Position numbers and translations under genes: made by a program. A DNA stretch of 64,000 nucleotides from Pseudomonas sp. MN1F (GTDB lineage: Bacteria; Pseudomonadota; Gammaproteobacteria; Pseudomonadales; Pseudomonadaceae): assembly GCF_009391885.1 (NCBI RefSeq), contig NZ_VZII01000003.1, positions 1 to 64,000 of the forward strand. Reading direction: 5' to 3'. Positions 17,160-25,440 of this stretch are shown one piece after another. Position 1 is the stretch's first letter. Every line of letters begins with the position of its first letter. The notes under the pieces were generated by a model, which was not told the DNA's origin, made no database searches, and worked only from the letters and a program-made list of their open reading frames with translations.

Positions 17160-17415
17160 AATGTTTGGCCTCCCATCTGGTGGCTTTTCGCGCAGAGATG
17201 ATGCGAATGACGTCACCCTGCCTTTCTGTGTACACGACCACACCTATCAAGCATTTCAGCCAGCCCAGGCTGACCCAGCGTTCCTCATCGTGGTCCGGAC
17301 AATCATCCCGACGAATCAGCATCGGGTGGTTGAACATATCCGGAACATCGCAGAAATCGATGCCGTGCTTGCGGATGTTGATCTCGTTCTTCGCATCGTC
17401 CCATTCAAAAAACAT
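17137..17415 (-). CDS. brnT: BrnT-family ribonuclease toxin
   Basis: This 92-residue toxin has the BrnT signature: FEWDDAKNEINIRKHGIDF at the N-terminus, an ERWVSLG strand and the C-terminal RIISARKATRWEAKHYDQ, which carries the catalytic arginines and lysine of this RelE-fold RNase. Length and motifs look intact. The start is ATG 17415 with GGAG upstream. It is first in a two-gene operon with brnA. BrnT cleaves RNA and halts translation when BrnA is lost. Confidence 0.88.
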   Translation of the reverse strand: MFFEWDDAKNEINIRKHGIDFCDVPDMFNHPMLIRRDDCPDHDEERWVSLGWLKCLIGVVVYTERQGDVIRIISARKATRWEAKHYDQSIEN

Positions 17416-17425
17416 GGGACGCTCC

Positions 17426-17445
17426 GTATTTACAGTTGTACATAC
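17426..17445. promoter_or_regulatory. 20-bp palindrome, probable BrnTA operator
   Basis: GTATTTACAGTTGTACATAC reads as nested half-sites GTAT...ATAC and TACA...TGTA with only central and one flanking mismatch pair. It sits 11 bp upstream of brnT, in the core promoter region, where a ribbon-helix-helix antitoxin would bind for autorepression. Confidence 0.65.
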
Positions 17446-17668
17446 GATACCTCCTGATCGGAGGCAAGACTAGGGGCCAACCGCAAGCCCTTCAATAGCC
17501 AATGGAGGGTTTAGGAAAAGGACTACAGCTTGTGACTGAATCGGACATGCGGCTTCGCCTGAGCGGGCGGCGTGTGAATCATGGGGCGCTGGCCGAAAGT
17601 CGTCGACGCTGAACCAATCGTTGCAAACAGACCTCCACCAGACATCATCACCGCAGGAGGTAAAACGG

Positions 17669-17941
17669 ATGAAATCGCTGCTGCGCATTGCCTGTGTCAC
17701 AACCCTGTGCTGCGCCCTGCCCGCCTGGGCCTGCACGCCGGAAGAGGCGACTCAGAAACGTGAAGAGCTGGCCGGGCTGGTCAGTCAACTGACTGAACAA
17801 AACCCGCAGAAGGCCAAGGAGATCAATGCTGAGCTCCAGGGAATGGAGCTGGGGACGGCGAGCAAGGACTTGCCCGACAAGTGTCAGCTGATCGACAAAA
17901 GGATCAAGGAACTGAAGGAAGCTGAGAAAAAAGCTGAGTGA
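17669..17941 (+). CDS. Small secreted helical protein (90 aa)
   Basis: The start is ATG 17669 behind an excellent GGAGG site. Residues 1-21 are a signal peptide (MKSLLRIACVTTLCCALPAWA). The mature part is mostly charged helix (EEATQKREELAGLVSQLTEQ, DKRIKELKEAEKKAE). Two cysteines (CTPEEA and DKCQLI) could form a disulfide in the periplasm. No domain is recognised. It is followed by a 15-bp stem terminator shared with the convergent helicase gene. Function unknown. Confidence 0.7.
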   Translation: MKSLLRIACVTTLCCALPAWACTPEEATQKREELAGLVSQLTEQNPQKAKEINAELQGMELGTASKDLPDKCQLIDKRIKELKEAEKKAE

Positions 17942-17956
17942 GCCATGAAGGCTGAT

Positions 17957-17988
17957 GGGCCTAGCGCCGGCAAGCCGGCGCTAGGCCC
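17957..17988. terminator. Stem-loop between convergent genes
   Basis: A perfect 15-bp stem (17957-17971 with 17974-17988) with only two bases between the arms lies between the small secreted protein gene and the DEAD-box gene. It may terminate transcription from both sides. The T-tract is poor on either strand. Confidence 0.6.
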
Positions 17989-17998
17989 TTGACCAGAC

Positions 17999-19321
17999 TT
18001 ACTCAGCCGCCGGCTTGCGCTTCTTCAGCGGGGCCAGGCCATCGGCGCTGGCCAGTGGCGCATTCGGCCGTGGCTTGGCGGTCGGCTTGCGCTTGGCGGC
18101 GGCCTTCTTCTCGCCAGTCTTCTTGTCGCCCTTCTTCTTCTTGGCACCCACCGCCTTGCCCGAAGCCTTGACCTTCTTCGGCCCGCTGTAGGTGCCTTTG
18201 ACTTCCTTGATCACCCGGCGCTCGAACTGCTGCTTGAGGTAGCGCTCGATGCTGGACATCAGGTTCCAGTCATTGTGGGTGATCAGCGAAATCGCCAGGC
18301 CTTCGCCACCAGCACGGCCGGTACGGCCCACACGGTGCACGTACTCGTCACCGCTGCGTGGCATGTCGAAGTTGATCACCAGGTCCAGGCCGTCGATGTC
18401 CAGGCCGCGGGCCGCCACGTCGGTGGCCACCAGCACCTTGGAGCTGCCCTGCTTGAAGCGCTCGATGGCCAGCTTGCGGTCCTTCTGGTCTTTCTCGCCG
18501 TGCAGCACGAAGGCCTTCACGTCCTTGGCCACCAGGTGACCGTAGATGCGGTCGGCCAGGGCGCGGGTGTTGGTGAAGATGATCGCCTTGTCGAAGGTCT
18601 CGTTGGCCAGCAGCCACTGCACGATCTGCTCTTTGTGCTGGTCGTGGTCAGCGGTGATGACCTGCTGGCGGGTGCCTTCGGCCAGCTGCGAGACGCTGTT
18701 GAGCATCAGGTGCTCAGGGTCTTTCAGGACCTTGCCGATGATGTCGCGCAGGGCCGCACCACCGGTGGTGGCGGAGAACAGCAGGGTCTGCTCGCGGTTC
18801 TCGCACTCCTTGCACAGGCGCTCCATGTCTTCGGCGAAGCCCATGTCGAGCATGCGGTCGGCTTCGTCGAGGATCAGCACCTGCACGTGGGACAGGTCGA
18901 GGTTGCCGGCGTTGAGCTGTTCGAGCAGGCGGCCTGGGGTGCCGATCAGCACGTCCGGCACCTTGCGCAGCATGGCGGCCTGCTCCTTGAAGTCTTCACC
19001 GCCGGTGACCAGGCCGGCCTTGATGTAGGTGAACTGCGAGAACAGCTGCACTTGCTTGAGGGTCTGCTGGGCCAGCTCGCGGGTCGGCAGCAGGATCAGC
19101 GAGCGGATTTCGACACGCCCGCCTTTCAGGTCGACCAGGCGGTTGAGCAGCGGCAGGACGAACGCCGCGGTCTTGCCGCTGCCGGTCTGCGCGGTCACAC
19201 GCAGGTCGCGCCCTTGCAGGGCCAGGGGGATGGCCGCGGCCTGCACCGGGGTTGGCTCGACAAATTTAAGCTCGGCCACGGCTTTAAGCAGGCGTTCATG
19301 CAGGGCGAATTGGGAGAACAC
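17999..19321 (-). CDS. DEAD-box ATP-dependent RNA helicase (RhlE/SrmB-like)
   Basis: This 440-residue RNA helicase carries the Q motif (FVEPTPVQAAAI), motif I AQTGSGKT, Ia PTRELA, motif II DEAD, motif III SAT and motif VI HRVGRTGRAG. A lysine-rich tail (about 380-440) is typical of ribosome- or degradosome-associated members. The start chosen is GTG 19321, with GAGG eight bases upstream. An ATG 13 codons earlier (19360) lacks a ribosome site. It acts in RNA remodelling in the cytosol; the precise role (ribosome assembly or mRNA decay) is not readable. Confidence 0.85.
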   Translation of the reverse strand: MFSQFALHERLLKAVAELKFVEPTPVQAAAIPLALQGRDLRVTAQTGSGKTAAFVLPLLNRLVDLKGGRVEIRSLILLPTRELAQQTLKQVQLFSQFTYIKAGLVTGGEDFKEQAAMLRKVPDVLIGTPGRLLEQLNAGNLDLSHVQVLILDEADRMLDMGFAEDMERLCKECENREQTLLFSATTGGAALRDIIGKVLKDPEHLMLNSVSQLAEGTRQQVITADHDQHKEQIVQWLLANETFDKAIIFTNTRALADRIYGHLVAKDVKAFVLHGEKDQKDRKLAIERFKQGSSKVLVATDVAARGLDIDGLDLVINFDMPRSGDEYVHRVGRTGRAGGEGLAISLITHNDWNLMSSIERYLKQQFERRVIKEVKGTYSGPKKVKASGKAVGAKKKKGDKKTGEKKAAAKRKPTAKPRPNAPLASADGLAPLKKRKPAAE

Positions 19322-19465
19322 GGAGGTAACCTCAGGCAAGTGCGGGAAATTCAGTTGCATAGGGTAACGTTTTCTGCCGCCTTAGCCGAATTTCTTTTGG
19401 CAACTTCGTCGGCTTCCGCGCTCTAATGGCGCTTCGTTTCGCTGTAAAAGACCGGTTACAAGCTT

Positions 19466-20767
19466 ATGGACATCCAACGCATCTGGCGTGACAGCCTCGA
19501 CCTGTGGGGCACCCTCGACCAACATCCACTCTTGCATGCCGCGATCGGCCTGGCCGTGCTGCTGCTGATTTCACTGGTGCTCGGGCGCCTGGCGCGCTTC
19601 CTGGTGCTGCACAGCGCCCGCCTGCTGGCGCGGCAGTCGGCGCTGAAGTGGCTGGACGACCTGCGCCACAACAAAGTCCTCCATCGCCTGGCCCAGACCA
19701 TCCCGTCGCTGGTGATCCAGTTCGGCCTGAAGCTGGTGCCGGAGCTGTCCGACACCGCCCAGCACTTCCTCGGCAACCTCGCCCTGGCCTTCACCCTGCT
19801 GTTCATGACCATGGCCCTGTCGTGCCTGCTCGATGCCCTGCTGGACATCTACGCCCGCACCGAACATGCCCGCACCCGCTCGATCAAGGGCTACGTGCAA
19901 CTGGCCAAGATGATGCTGTGGATCTTCGCCTCGATCGTCATCGTCGCCACCTTGATCGACCGCTCGCCACTGTTGCTGCTGTCGGGCCTGGGTGCGATGT
20001 CGGCGGTGCTGCTGTTGGTGTACAAGGACACCCTGCTGTCGTTCGTCGCCAGTGTGCAGCTGACCAGCAACGACATGCTCCACGTGGGCGACTGGATCGA
20101 AATGCCGCAGGTGGGTGCCGATGGTGATGTGGTCGATATCACCCTGCACACCGTGAAAGTACAGAACTTCGATAAAACCATCGTTTCGATCCCGACCTGG
20201 CGCCTGATGAGCGAGTCGTTCCGCAACTACCGCGGCATGCAGCAGTCCGGTGGCCGGCGCATCAAGCGCAGCCTGTTCATCGATGCCGCAGGCGTGCGCT
20301 TTCTAACTCCAGATGAGGAACAGCGCCTGAGCCAGGTGAGCCTGCTGGGCGACTACCTGGCCGGCAAGCGCCAGGAGCTGCAGCGCTGGAACGAGGCGCT
20401 GGGGCCAGTGCCAGAGCTTTCGGCCAACCGCCGCAAGCTGACCAATATCGGCACCTTCCGCGCGTTTGCCCTCGCCTACCTGAAGAACCACCCCAACGTG
20501 CACCCGAACATGACCTGCATGGTCCGGCAGATGCAGACCACCGCCGAAGGCGTGCCGCTGGAGATCTACTGCTTTACCACCACCACGGTGTGGGCCGATT
20601 ACGAGCGGATCCAGGGGGATATCTTCGATTACCTGCTGGCGGTGTTGCCGGAATTCGGCTTGAGCCTGTACCAGCAGCCGAGTGGCAATGACATGCGCGT
20701 GGGGCTGGCGGGGCGCGCGGCACCCGAGCCGATGCCGCGCCGCCTTGAAGAAATGCACGAAGTCTGA
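19466..20767 (+). CDS. MscS-family mechanosensitive channel (YbdG-like)
   Basis: This 433-residue inner-membrane channel has five or so N-terminal helices (about 25-190). The pore-lining helix and beta domain follow (LLLLSGLGAMSAVLLLVYKDTLLSFVASVQLTSNDML; GDWIEMPQVGADGDVVDITLHTVKVQNFDKTIVSIPTW). The insertion and extended C-terminal domain resemble E. coli YbdG, a small-conductance osmotic channel. The start is ATG 19466. It is divergent from the helicase gene. A GC hairpin follows the stop. Confidence 0.85.
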   Translation: MDIQRIWRDSLDLWGTLDQHPLLHAAIGLAVLLLISLVLGRLARFLVLHSARLLARQSALKWLDDLRHNKVLHRLAQTIPSLVIQFGLKLVPELSDTAQHFLGNLALAFTLLFMTMALSCLLDALLDIYARTEHARTRSIKGYVQLAKMMLWIFASIVIVATLIDRSPLLLLSGLGAMSAVLLLVYKDTLLSFVASVQLTSNDMLHVGDWIEMPQVGADGDVVDITLHTVKVQNFDKTIVSIPTWRLMSESFRNYRGMQQSGGRRIKRSLFIDAAGVRFLTPDEEQRLSQVSLLGDYLAGKRQELQRWNEALGPVPELSANRRKLTNIGTFRAFALAYLKNHPNVHPNMTCMVRQMQTTAEGVPLEIYCFTTTTVWADYERIQGDIFDYLLAVLPEFGLSLYQQPSGNDMRVGLAGRAAPEPMPRRLEEMHEV

Positions 20768-20769
20768 GA

Positions 20770-20796
20770 TTGCCGGGGCTGCGTTGCAGCCCCTTC
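20770..20796. repeat. 27-bp repeat with GC hairpin, copy 1
   Basis: TTGCCGGGGCTGCGTTGCAG followed by CCCCTTC folds into a GGGGCTGC/GCAGCCCC hairpin just after the channel gene, before the DUF3077 gene end. An identical 27-bp copy lies at 21842-21868. It probably acts as a terminator; identical copies suggest a dispersed element. Confidence 0.7.
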
Positions 20797-20806
20797 ACAA
20801 AGCCGC

Positions 20807-21103
20807 TCAGAGTGGAACGGCGGGACTACGGTTTTCAGAGGTTTTCATCATGCCCAGTTCGGCATCATCGAGCAGAGCCTTGGCCATGGCGCAAAGGTAG
20901 TGCGAGGCCCAAAGTAGCTGGGGTTTATCTTCCATCAGGCCGTCGATGGACAGGTCCCGGGCATAGCCCATCAGTTCTGAGGCTTGTTCGCGGGCGCTTT
21001 GGCAAGGAATGCCAGGTTCGATACGAAATAGTGGATGAGTCTGGTTTTCACCTTGGTAGAAGGTGGTTTTGCCGACAGTGAATTTCGTTTCTTCAGTGGC
21101 CAT
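20807..21103 (-). CDS. DUF3077 family small protein
   Basis: The start is ATG 21103 behind GGGAGATG; 98 residues. MATEETKFTVGKTTFYQGENQTHPLFRIEPGIPCQSAREQASEL is the typical DUF3077 opening of P. putida-group proteins. The pattern continues with LLWASHYLCAMAKALLDDAEL and ends in a short polar tail. It is a cytosolic, helix-rich small protein without signal peptide. It lies next to a DUF6124-like gene on the same strand, a pairing that recurs in P. putida genomes. Function unknown. Confidence 0.75.
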   Translation of the reverse strand: MATEETKFTVGKTTFYQGENQTHPLFRIEPGIPCQSAREQASELMGYARDLSIDGLMEDKPQLLWASHYLCAMAKALLDDAELGMMKTSENRSPAVPL

Positions 21104-21199
21104 TAATTCATCTCCCTGAATTTGTAGATGCCTGGGATGCCCCGATTGCCGGCAAGCCGGGCTCACACAAGGGCAGCCTCAGGCAAATCATGATGCGGC

Positions 21200-21442
21200 T
21201 TAATGCAATGTCTGTGGGTCCGCTGGCTTTTGGACTTGAGCCAGCGCAGATTCGAGCAATCTGCGAAGGGTTTCCAGTTCGTGCATCGACGTCATCATCA
21301 ACACCGAGACGGGGGATTTCGGCTGCATCAATACGGCTTGCTGGGCGACGGCCTCTGCGCATAACGCGTAGTCCGCTGCCATCAGCAGCGTGTCTTCCAG
21401 GGCGTGGAGATTGTAGGGTGGATCGGGGACTACCTTCAGCAT
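21200..21442 (-). CDS. DUF6124 family small protein
   Basis: The start is ATG 21442 with GAGGG upstream; 80 residues. MLKVVPDPPYNLHALEDTLLMAADYALCAEAVAQQAV fits the DUF6124 family of short Pseudomonas proteins. The rest is one long helix (MTSMHELETLRRLLESALAQVQ). No signal peptide is present. It is followed after 96 bp by the DUF3077 gene, so the two may be co-transcribed. Function unknown. Confidence 0.7.
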   Translation of the reverse strand: MLKVVPDPPYNLHALEDTLLMAADYALCAEAVAQQAVLMQPKSPVSVLMMTSMHELETLRRLLESALAQVQKPADPQTLH

Positions 21443-21891
21443 GGTGTAACCCTCAATTTGTGGTTGGGGACTACCGCCATTTGCTGTCAAACAAAGGGTG
21501 GCAGCTGTGCACGGGTTGACAGACCGGTCAAATTGAGAAACCCGGCGCACCCGAAGGCGCCCCACGCACAGCCACCATTGAAGGCAAAGCTATGGATTGC
21601 AATTTGAGTCGGCCTGTCAAAGCCGGTCGTTGAATGACAACGACCGGCCGAGACTAGTGGCCAACCCGAAACTGCACAATGGGCCGCAGTATCTTTGGGA
21701 AATGCCCTACAAGAAAGGGGCAAAATCTGATTTTTTTAGCTGTTAGGCGTAACAGCATGTAACGTTTCCAAGCCATGCGAACAGCTGCGCTACGGTACGC
21801 CCTGCTCTTCGAAGTCTGTCTCTGCAAGTGGAAGTTTGAGTTTGCCGGGGCTGCGTTGCAGCCCCTTCTCTCTCAAGGCCGAGTCAAATGC
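21443..21891. other. Gene-poor gap with hairpins
   Basis: No convincing gene is seen in 449 bp. An 11-bp perfect stem (21622-21632 with 21638-21648) with loop AATGA and no T-tract lies near the middle. The second copy of the 27-bp hairpin repeat is at 21842-21868, just beyond the end of the permease gene. The region upstream of the DUF6124 gene should hold its promoter, but no clear -35/-10 pair was found. Confidence 0.5.
21842..21868. repeat. 27-bp repeat with GC hairpin, copy 2
   Basis: Identical to the copy at 20770-20796. The hairpin GGGGCTGC/GCAGCCCC lies 24 bp beyond the stop of the convergent NCS1 permease gene and could terminate it. Confidence 0.7.
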
Positions 21892-23253
21892 CTAGTTTGC
21901 CAAAAGCGGTTTGCTTTCACGGGCGTTGACCATGCAATACAGCGCGCCGGCCAGGATCAAGCCCATCGCCCAACTGATATCCGCCCCCAGCCACTCGGCC
22001 ACGAAGCCCGTGTAGAACGACAGCTTCATGAACGGGATGGTACCGATGATCGACACCGCATACACCGCCAGGCTTCGACGATTGAAGCAGCCGTAAGGGC
22101 CCTTGGCGTCGTACAGCGCCCCCACGTCATACTGGCCCCGGCACACCCAGTAGTAATCCACCAGGTTGATCGCGCTCCAAGGGATCAACAGGTACAACTG
22201 GCCGATCAGGATGTCAGCAAAGAACGTATCGAAATTGTATTGGGTAGCGATGGCAATCAGCGTTGCCGCAGCGGTAAGGCCCGCCATCACCAGCGCCTTG
22301 GCAGTCGCGGTCACGCGCCTGATGGTCTTGAAAGCACCGAAGATCGTGACCGACGACATGTAGGCGCTGTACAGGCACAGGACGTTGTACTGGATCACCC
22401 CCAGCGCAATCACGGCCAGTGCCAACGGCGCCCACGGGCCAAACAACCCGGCAATCGCCGTCGCAGGGTCATGCCCCAGTGCCGAGGGTAGCGCCACGGC
22501 CACCAGCGCGCCCAACGCCATCATGGCGAAGGAGCCCAGCGCACAACCGCAATAGGTGGCCCAGAACGTGGCGCGCGGGTTGACGTTGGCCGGCAGATAG
22601 CGCGAATAATCCGCCACATAGGGGCCATAGCCCAACGTCCAGGAGGCGGCCTGGGCCACGATCAGGTTGAAGGCGGTGAACGAAAAGCCCGTCGTCACTG
22701 CCGTCGTGCCTGCCATGTCGCCAGGGTGCAGCAGGATCAGCACCAGGGCGCCGGCAAACACCAGCGTGGACAGCAGGCTCATCCACGCCCCCAGGCGGTG
22801 GATCAGTTCGTAACCGACAAAACCGATGATGAAGGTCAGCACGCCGACCACCACGATGGCCTGGTCGTCGCTCATGGGCACCAGCGCCTGCACGGCGTTA
22901 CGCATCAGCACGCCGCTGGCGGCAAGGAACAGTACAGCGGCCGTGACCATCACCAGCAACGGCAGCGCCGCGCCATGGACACCGAACTGGGCGCGGCTCT
23001 GGATCATCTGTGGCACGCCCAGGTGCGGCCCCTGGGCAGAGTGCGCGGCCATGAACACGGTGCCGATCAGGTTACCGACCAACAGGCCCAGCAAGGTCCA
23101 GGCAAAACTCAGCCCCGATGCAACGCCCAGGGTGCCGACCATCAGTGCGGTTATCTGGAAGTTGGAGCTGAACCAGATGGTGAACAATCGTTTAGGCGTG
23201 CCATAACGCTCAGCGTGTGGGACGAATTCGATACTTCGCGTTTCTAGCTTCAC
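21892..23253 (-). CDS. NCS1-family cytosine/purine/allantoin-type permease
   Basis: This 453-residue inner-membrane permease has 12 predicted helices and belongs to the purine-cytosine permease branch (CodB-like). Features include YGTPKRLFTIWFSSNFQITALMVGTLGV at helix 1, GPYVADYSRYLP in the substrate-binding region and LIPWSAINLVDYYWVCRGQYDV near helix 10. The start is GTG 23253 with CGGGAGA eight bases upstream. No enzyme or regulator gene adjoins it, so the imported nucleobase or related compound is unknown. Confidence 0.88.
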   Translation of the reverse strand: MKLETRSIEFVPHAERYGTPKRLFTIWFSSNFQITALMVGTLGVASGLSFAWTLLGLLVGNLIGTVFMAAHSAQGPHLGVPQMIQSRAQFGVHGAALPLLVMVTAAVLFLAASGVLMRNAVQALVPMSDDQAIVVVGVLTFIIGFVGYELIHRLGAWMSLLSTLVFAGALVLILLHPGDMAGTTAVTTGFSFTAFNLIVAQAASWTLGYGPYVADYSRYLPANVNPRATFWATYCGCALGSFAMMALGALVAVALPSALGHDPATAIAGLFGPWAPLALAVIALGVIQYNVLCLYSAYMSSVTIFGAFKTIRRVTATAKALVMAGLTAAATLIAIATQYNFDTFFADILIGQLYLLIPWSAINLVDYYWVCRGQYDVGALYDAKGPYGCFNRRSLAVYAVSIIGTIPFMKLSFYTGFVAEWLGADISWAMGLILAGALYCMVNARESKPLLAN

Positions 23254-23331
23254 GCCGGTCTCCCGATTTTATTTTCATGATTATCGGGTAGGCGCCGGCC
23301 AGGTTTGGGTTCATTAGCGAACGCGTCTTAG

Positions 23332-24207
23332 CTAGCTGCGCCATGCCTTGCTTGATAACGTCAGGTTACCCAGGCGGCTCATCCACACCGACGCCAGGAT
23401 CACCGCCCCGCCGATGAGCAGCCTGCCCAATGGCTCGTGCTGGTTCCAGATGAGCAAATTGAGCAGTAACCCGACCGGTACATGCAGGTTGTTCATTACC
23501 GCCAGCGTAGCGCCAGAGACTAGGCACGCGCCCTTGTTCCACCAGTACAAGCCCAGCGCCGTCGGGCACAGGCCGAGGAACAGCAGCACCAGCCATTGCA
23601 CCTGGGTGGTCGGCAGGTGCTGGGCATTGCCGAACAGCAGGAAGGCCGGCAGCACCACAATCAGTGCGCCCAGGTAGAAGTAGCCGAAGCGCTTGTAATG
23701 CGGCAGGTCGCTGGGGTGGCGGGCAACCAGATGGCGGTACAGCACCTGGCCGGCGGCGTAGGTGAAGTTGGCCAGTTGCAGCAGCAGGAAGCCGATGAAG
23801 AAGTCGCCGCTGATGCTGTCGAAGCGGATCACCCCGGCCCCCGCTACCGCCACCAGGGCAGCGAGCAGCGCCCAGGGGTTGAAGCGCCGGTTCAGGGCGT
23901 CTTCGATCAAGGTCACGTGCAACGGCGTGAGAATGGTGAACAGCAGTACCTCGGGCACGGTCAGCACACGGAAGCTCAGGTACAGGCAAACGTAGGTGAT
24001 GCCGTATTGCAGCGCGCCGATCAGCAGCATCGAGCGCAGGAAGCGCGGCTCGACCTGGCGCCAGCGGGTCAGCGGCAGGAATACCAGGCCCGCCAGCACC
24101 ACGCGGGCGAGCACGGCGAAGTAGCTGTCGACGTGCCCGGCCAGGTACTCGCCGATCAGGCTGAAGGAAAACGCCTGGATCAGCGCGACGATTATCAGGT
24201 AGCCCAT
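23332..24207 (-). CDS. EamA/DMT-family transporter (carboxylate/amine type)
   Basis: This 291-residue protein has ten helices in two EamA repeats (MGYLIIVALIQAFSFSLIGEYLAG; GYFYLGALIVVLPAFLLFG). It belongs to the subgroup often annotated carboxylate/amino acid/amine transporter and shares the YWWNKGACLVSGATLAVMNN segment. The start is ATG 24207. It is 78 bp downstream of the permease start's upstream side, on the same strand, with no shared promoter evident. The substrate is unknown. Confidence 0.8.
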   Translation of the reverse strand: MGYLIIVALIQAFSFSLIGEYLAGHVDSYFAVLARVVLAGLVFLPLTRWRQVEPRFLRSMLLIGALQYGITYVCLYLSFRVLTVPEVLLFTILTPLHVTLIEDALNRRFNPWALLAALVAVAGAGVIRFDSISGDFFIGFLLLQLANFTYAAGQVLYRHLVARHPSDLPHYKRFGYFYLGALIVVLPAFLLFGNAQHLPTTQVQWLVLLFLGLCPTALGLYWWNKGACLVSGATLAVMNNLHVPVGLLLNLLIWNQHEPLGRLLIGGAVILASVWMSRLGNLTLSSKAWRS

Positions 24208-24294
24208 GGTTGCCTCTCGTGGATCAAGGGCGCGACCTTAGCGGGTTGCGCCGAATCAGTTCAACCATGAGGAATGTGGGGCCGAAATAAAAAA

Positions 24295-24314
24295 GCCCGG
24301 CCATCAGGCCGGGC
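24295..24314 (-). terminator. Rho-independent terminator of azoR
   Basis: On the - strand an 8-bp GC stem (GCCCGGCC/GGCCGGGC) with loop TGAT is followed by CTTTTTTATT. It sits 54 bp past the azoreductase stop. Confidence 0.85.
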
Positions 24315-24367
24315 AGCTACACCCAAAGGAGCAAAAACAGGTGTCAGGGATGGGAATTCGTTGAACC

Positions 24368-24967
24368 TCAGGCCACCGCAGCCAGCTTGGCCTTGGCCTG
24401 GTTCAGGCCCTTTTCGTGGAACTCGCCACTCATGTTCAGGCCTTCGGCATGGATGAAGTCGACATCGTGAATACCGATGAAGGCCATCACCTGGCGCAGG
24501 TACGGTTCCTGGTGGTCGCTGGTGGCACCGGCATGGATGCCGCCACGGGCAGTCAGGACAATGGCGCGCTTGCCGGTGAGCAGGCCTTGCGGGCCGGTCG
24601 GGGTGTATTTGAAGGTGATGCCGGCACGCAGTACGTGGTCCAGCCAGGCCTTGAGGGTGCTGGGGATGGTGAAGTTGTACATCGGTGCGGCCATCACCAG
24701 CACGTCGGCTGCCAGCACTTCATCGGTCAGCTCGTTGGAACGGGCCAGGGCCTCCAGTTCGGCGGCGCTGCGCTGTTCTTCAGGCTTCATCCAGCCGCCC
24801 AGCAGGTTGGCATCCAGGTGCGGCACCGGGTTCACCGCCAGGTCACGTACCGTGATCACGTCGGCCGGGTGCGCCGCTTGCCACTGCTGGATGAAGTCGC
24901 GAGTCAGTTGACGGGAAACGGAATCCTGCTGGCGGGCGCTGCTTTCGATGATCAGTACGCGGGACAT
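24368..24967 (-). CDS. azoR: FMN-dependent NADH azoreductase
   Basis: This 199-residue flavoprotein of the AzoR family reduces azo compounds and quinones with NAD(P)H in the cytosol. The flavodoxin-like start SRVLIIESSARQQDSVSRQLT holds the FMN phosphate site. PMYNFTIPSTLKAWLDHVLRAG is the family signature around the flavin. GGIHAG follows. Length is standard. The start is ATG 24967 with GATGGAGG upstream. Two CTATCGAT direct repeats 34 bp apart lie in its promoter region. Confidence 0.93.
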   Translation of the reverse strand: MSRVLIIESSARQQDSVSRQLTRDFIQQWQAAHPADVITVRDLAVNPVPHLDANLLGGWMKPEEQRSAAELEALARSNELTDEVLAADVLVMAAPMYNFTIPSTLKAWLDHVLRAGITFKYTPTGPQGLLTGKRAIVLTARGGIHAGATSDHQEPYLRQVMAFIGIHDVDFIHAEGLNMSGEFHEKGLNQAKAKLAAVA

Positions 24968-25026
24968 GGGGTGCCTCCATCGGCAAAAAGGGTTGCGATT
25001 CGATGGAGGTGAGATTAAGGCTTGAC

Positions 25027-25068
25027 CTATCGATAAAAAAGCGTAAAAAGTGGGTTCAATCTATCGAT
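25027..25068. promoter_or_regulatory. Paired CTATCGAT repeats in the azoR promoter region
   Basis: CTATCGAT occurs at 25027-25034 and again at 25061-25068, same orientation, 34 bp apart (about three helical turns), within the 110-bp gap upstream of azoR. Each contains the palindrome ATCGAT. The spacing suggests cooperative regulator binding. The nearby LysR gene at 25441 is a candidate binder. Confidence 0.45.
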
Positions 25069-25077
25069 TAATCAGTT

Positions 25078-25392
25078 TTATTGCGCTTTGCAGTCCAGCG
25101 CGATACGCAGCTTGATGATCTGCCGATTGAAATTCGCCGTCACATCGACGCTTTTACCGGCCGGCACGTTGACCCGGCGCACTCGCGGCGCCTCGGGCCC
25201 GTTGCGGAATGTCACCTTGCAGGCCGCCGGCACTTGCCCATAGTTGTTCAGGGTAATGGAGCCGATATCGTAGGCCGTGTCGTAGGTGGTGTAGTCCAGC
25301 TTGACCCCGGTCAGGTCCTTCTCCACGTCGATGGGGTAAGCCATGGCCCCAAGGGGCAGGCACATCAAAATTGCCGCACAACATTTCTTCAT
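25078..25392 (-). CDS. Small secreted protein of unknown function (104 aa)
   Basis: Residues 1-18 are a signal peptide (MKKCCAAILMCLPLGAMA), giving mature YPIDVEKDLTGVKLDYTTYDTAYDIGSITLNNYGQVPAACKV. The rest looks beta-rich with two cysteines (about 58 and 101) that may pair in the periplasm. Similar Pseudomonas proteins have been labelled 3-phosphoglycerate kinase, which the sequence does not support. The start is ATG 25392 with GGAG upstream. It is divergent from the LysR gene by 48 bp. Confidence 0.75.
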   Translation of the reverse strand: MKKCCAAILMCLPLGAMAYPIDVEKDLTGVKLDYTTYDTAYDIGSITLNNYGQVPAACKVTFRNGPEAPRVRRVNVPAGKSVDVTANFNRQIIKLRIALDCKAQ

Positions 25393-25440
25393 GGGGCGCT
25401 CTCCTTGAAAGAGCGCAGCTTAGGACAACAGGAGCCAAAC

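Noticed and set aside
17470..17736. 88-codon frame opposite the small secreted protein
   Set aside because: The + strand gene has a ribosome site and a signal peptide; this frame has neither.
21487..21723. 78-codon frame in the gap before the DUF6124 gene
   Set aside because: No ribosome site; it contains the 11-bp hairpin and reads as low-information sequence.
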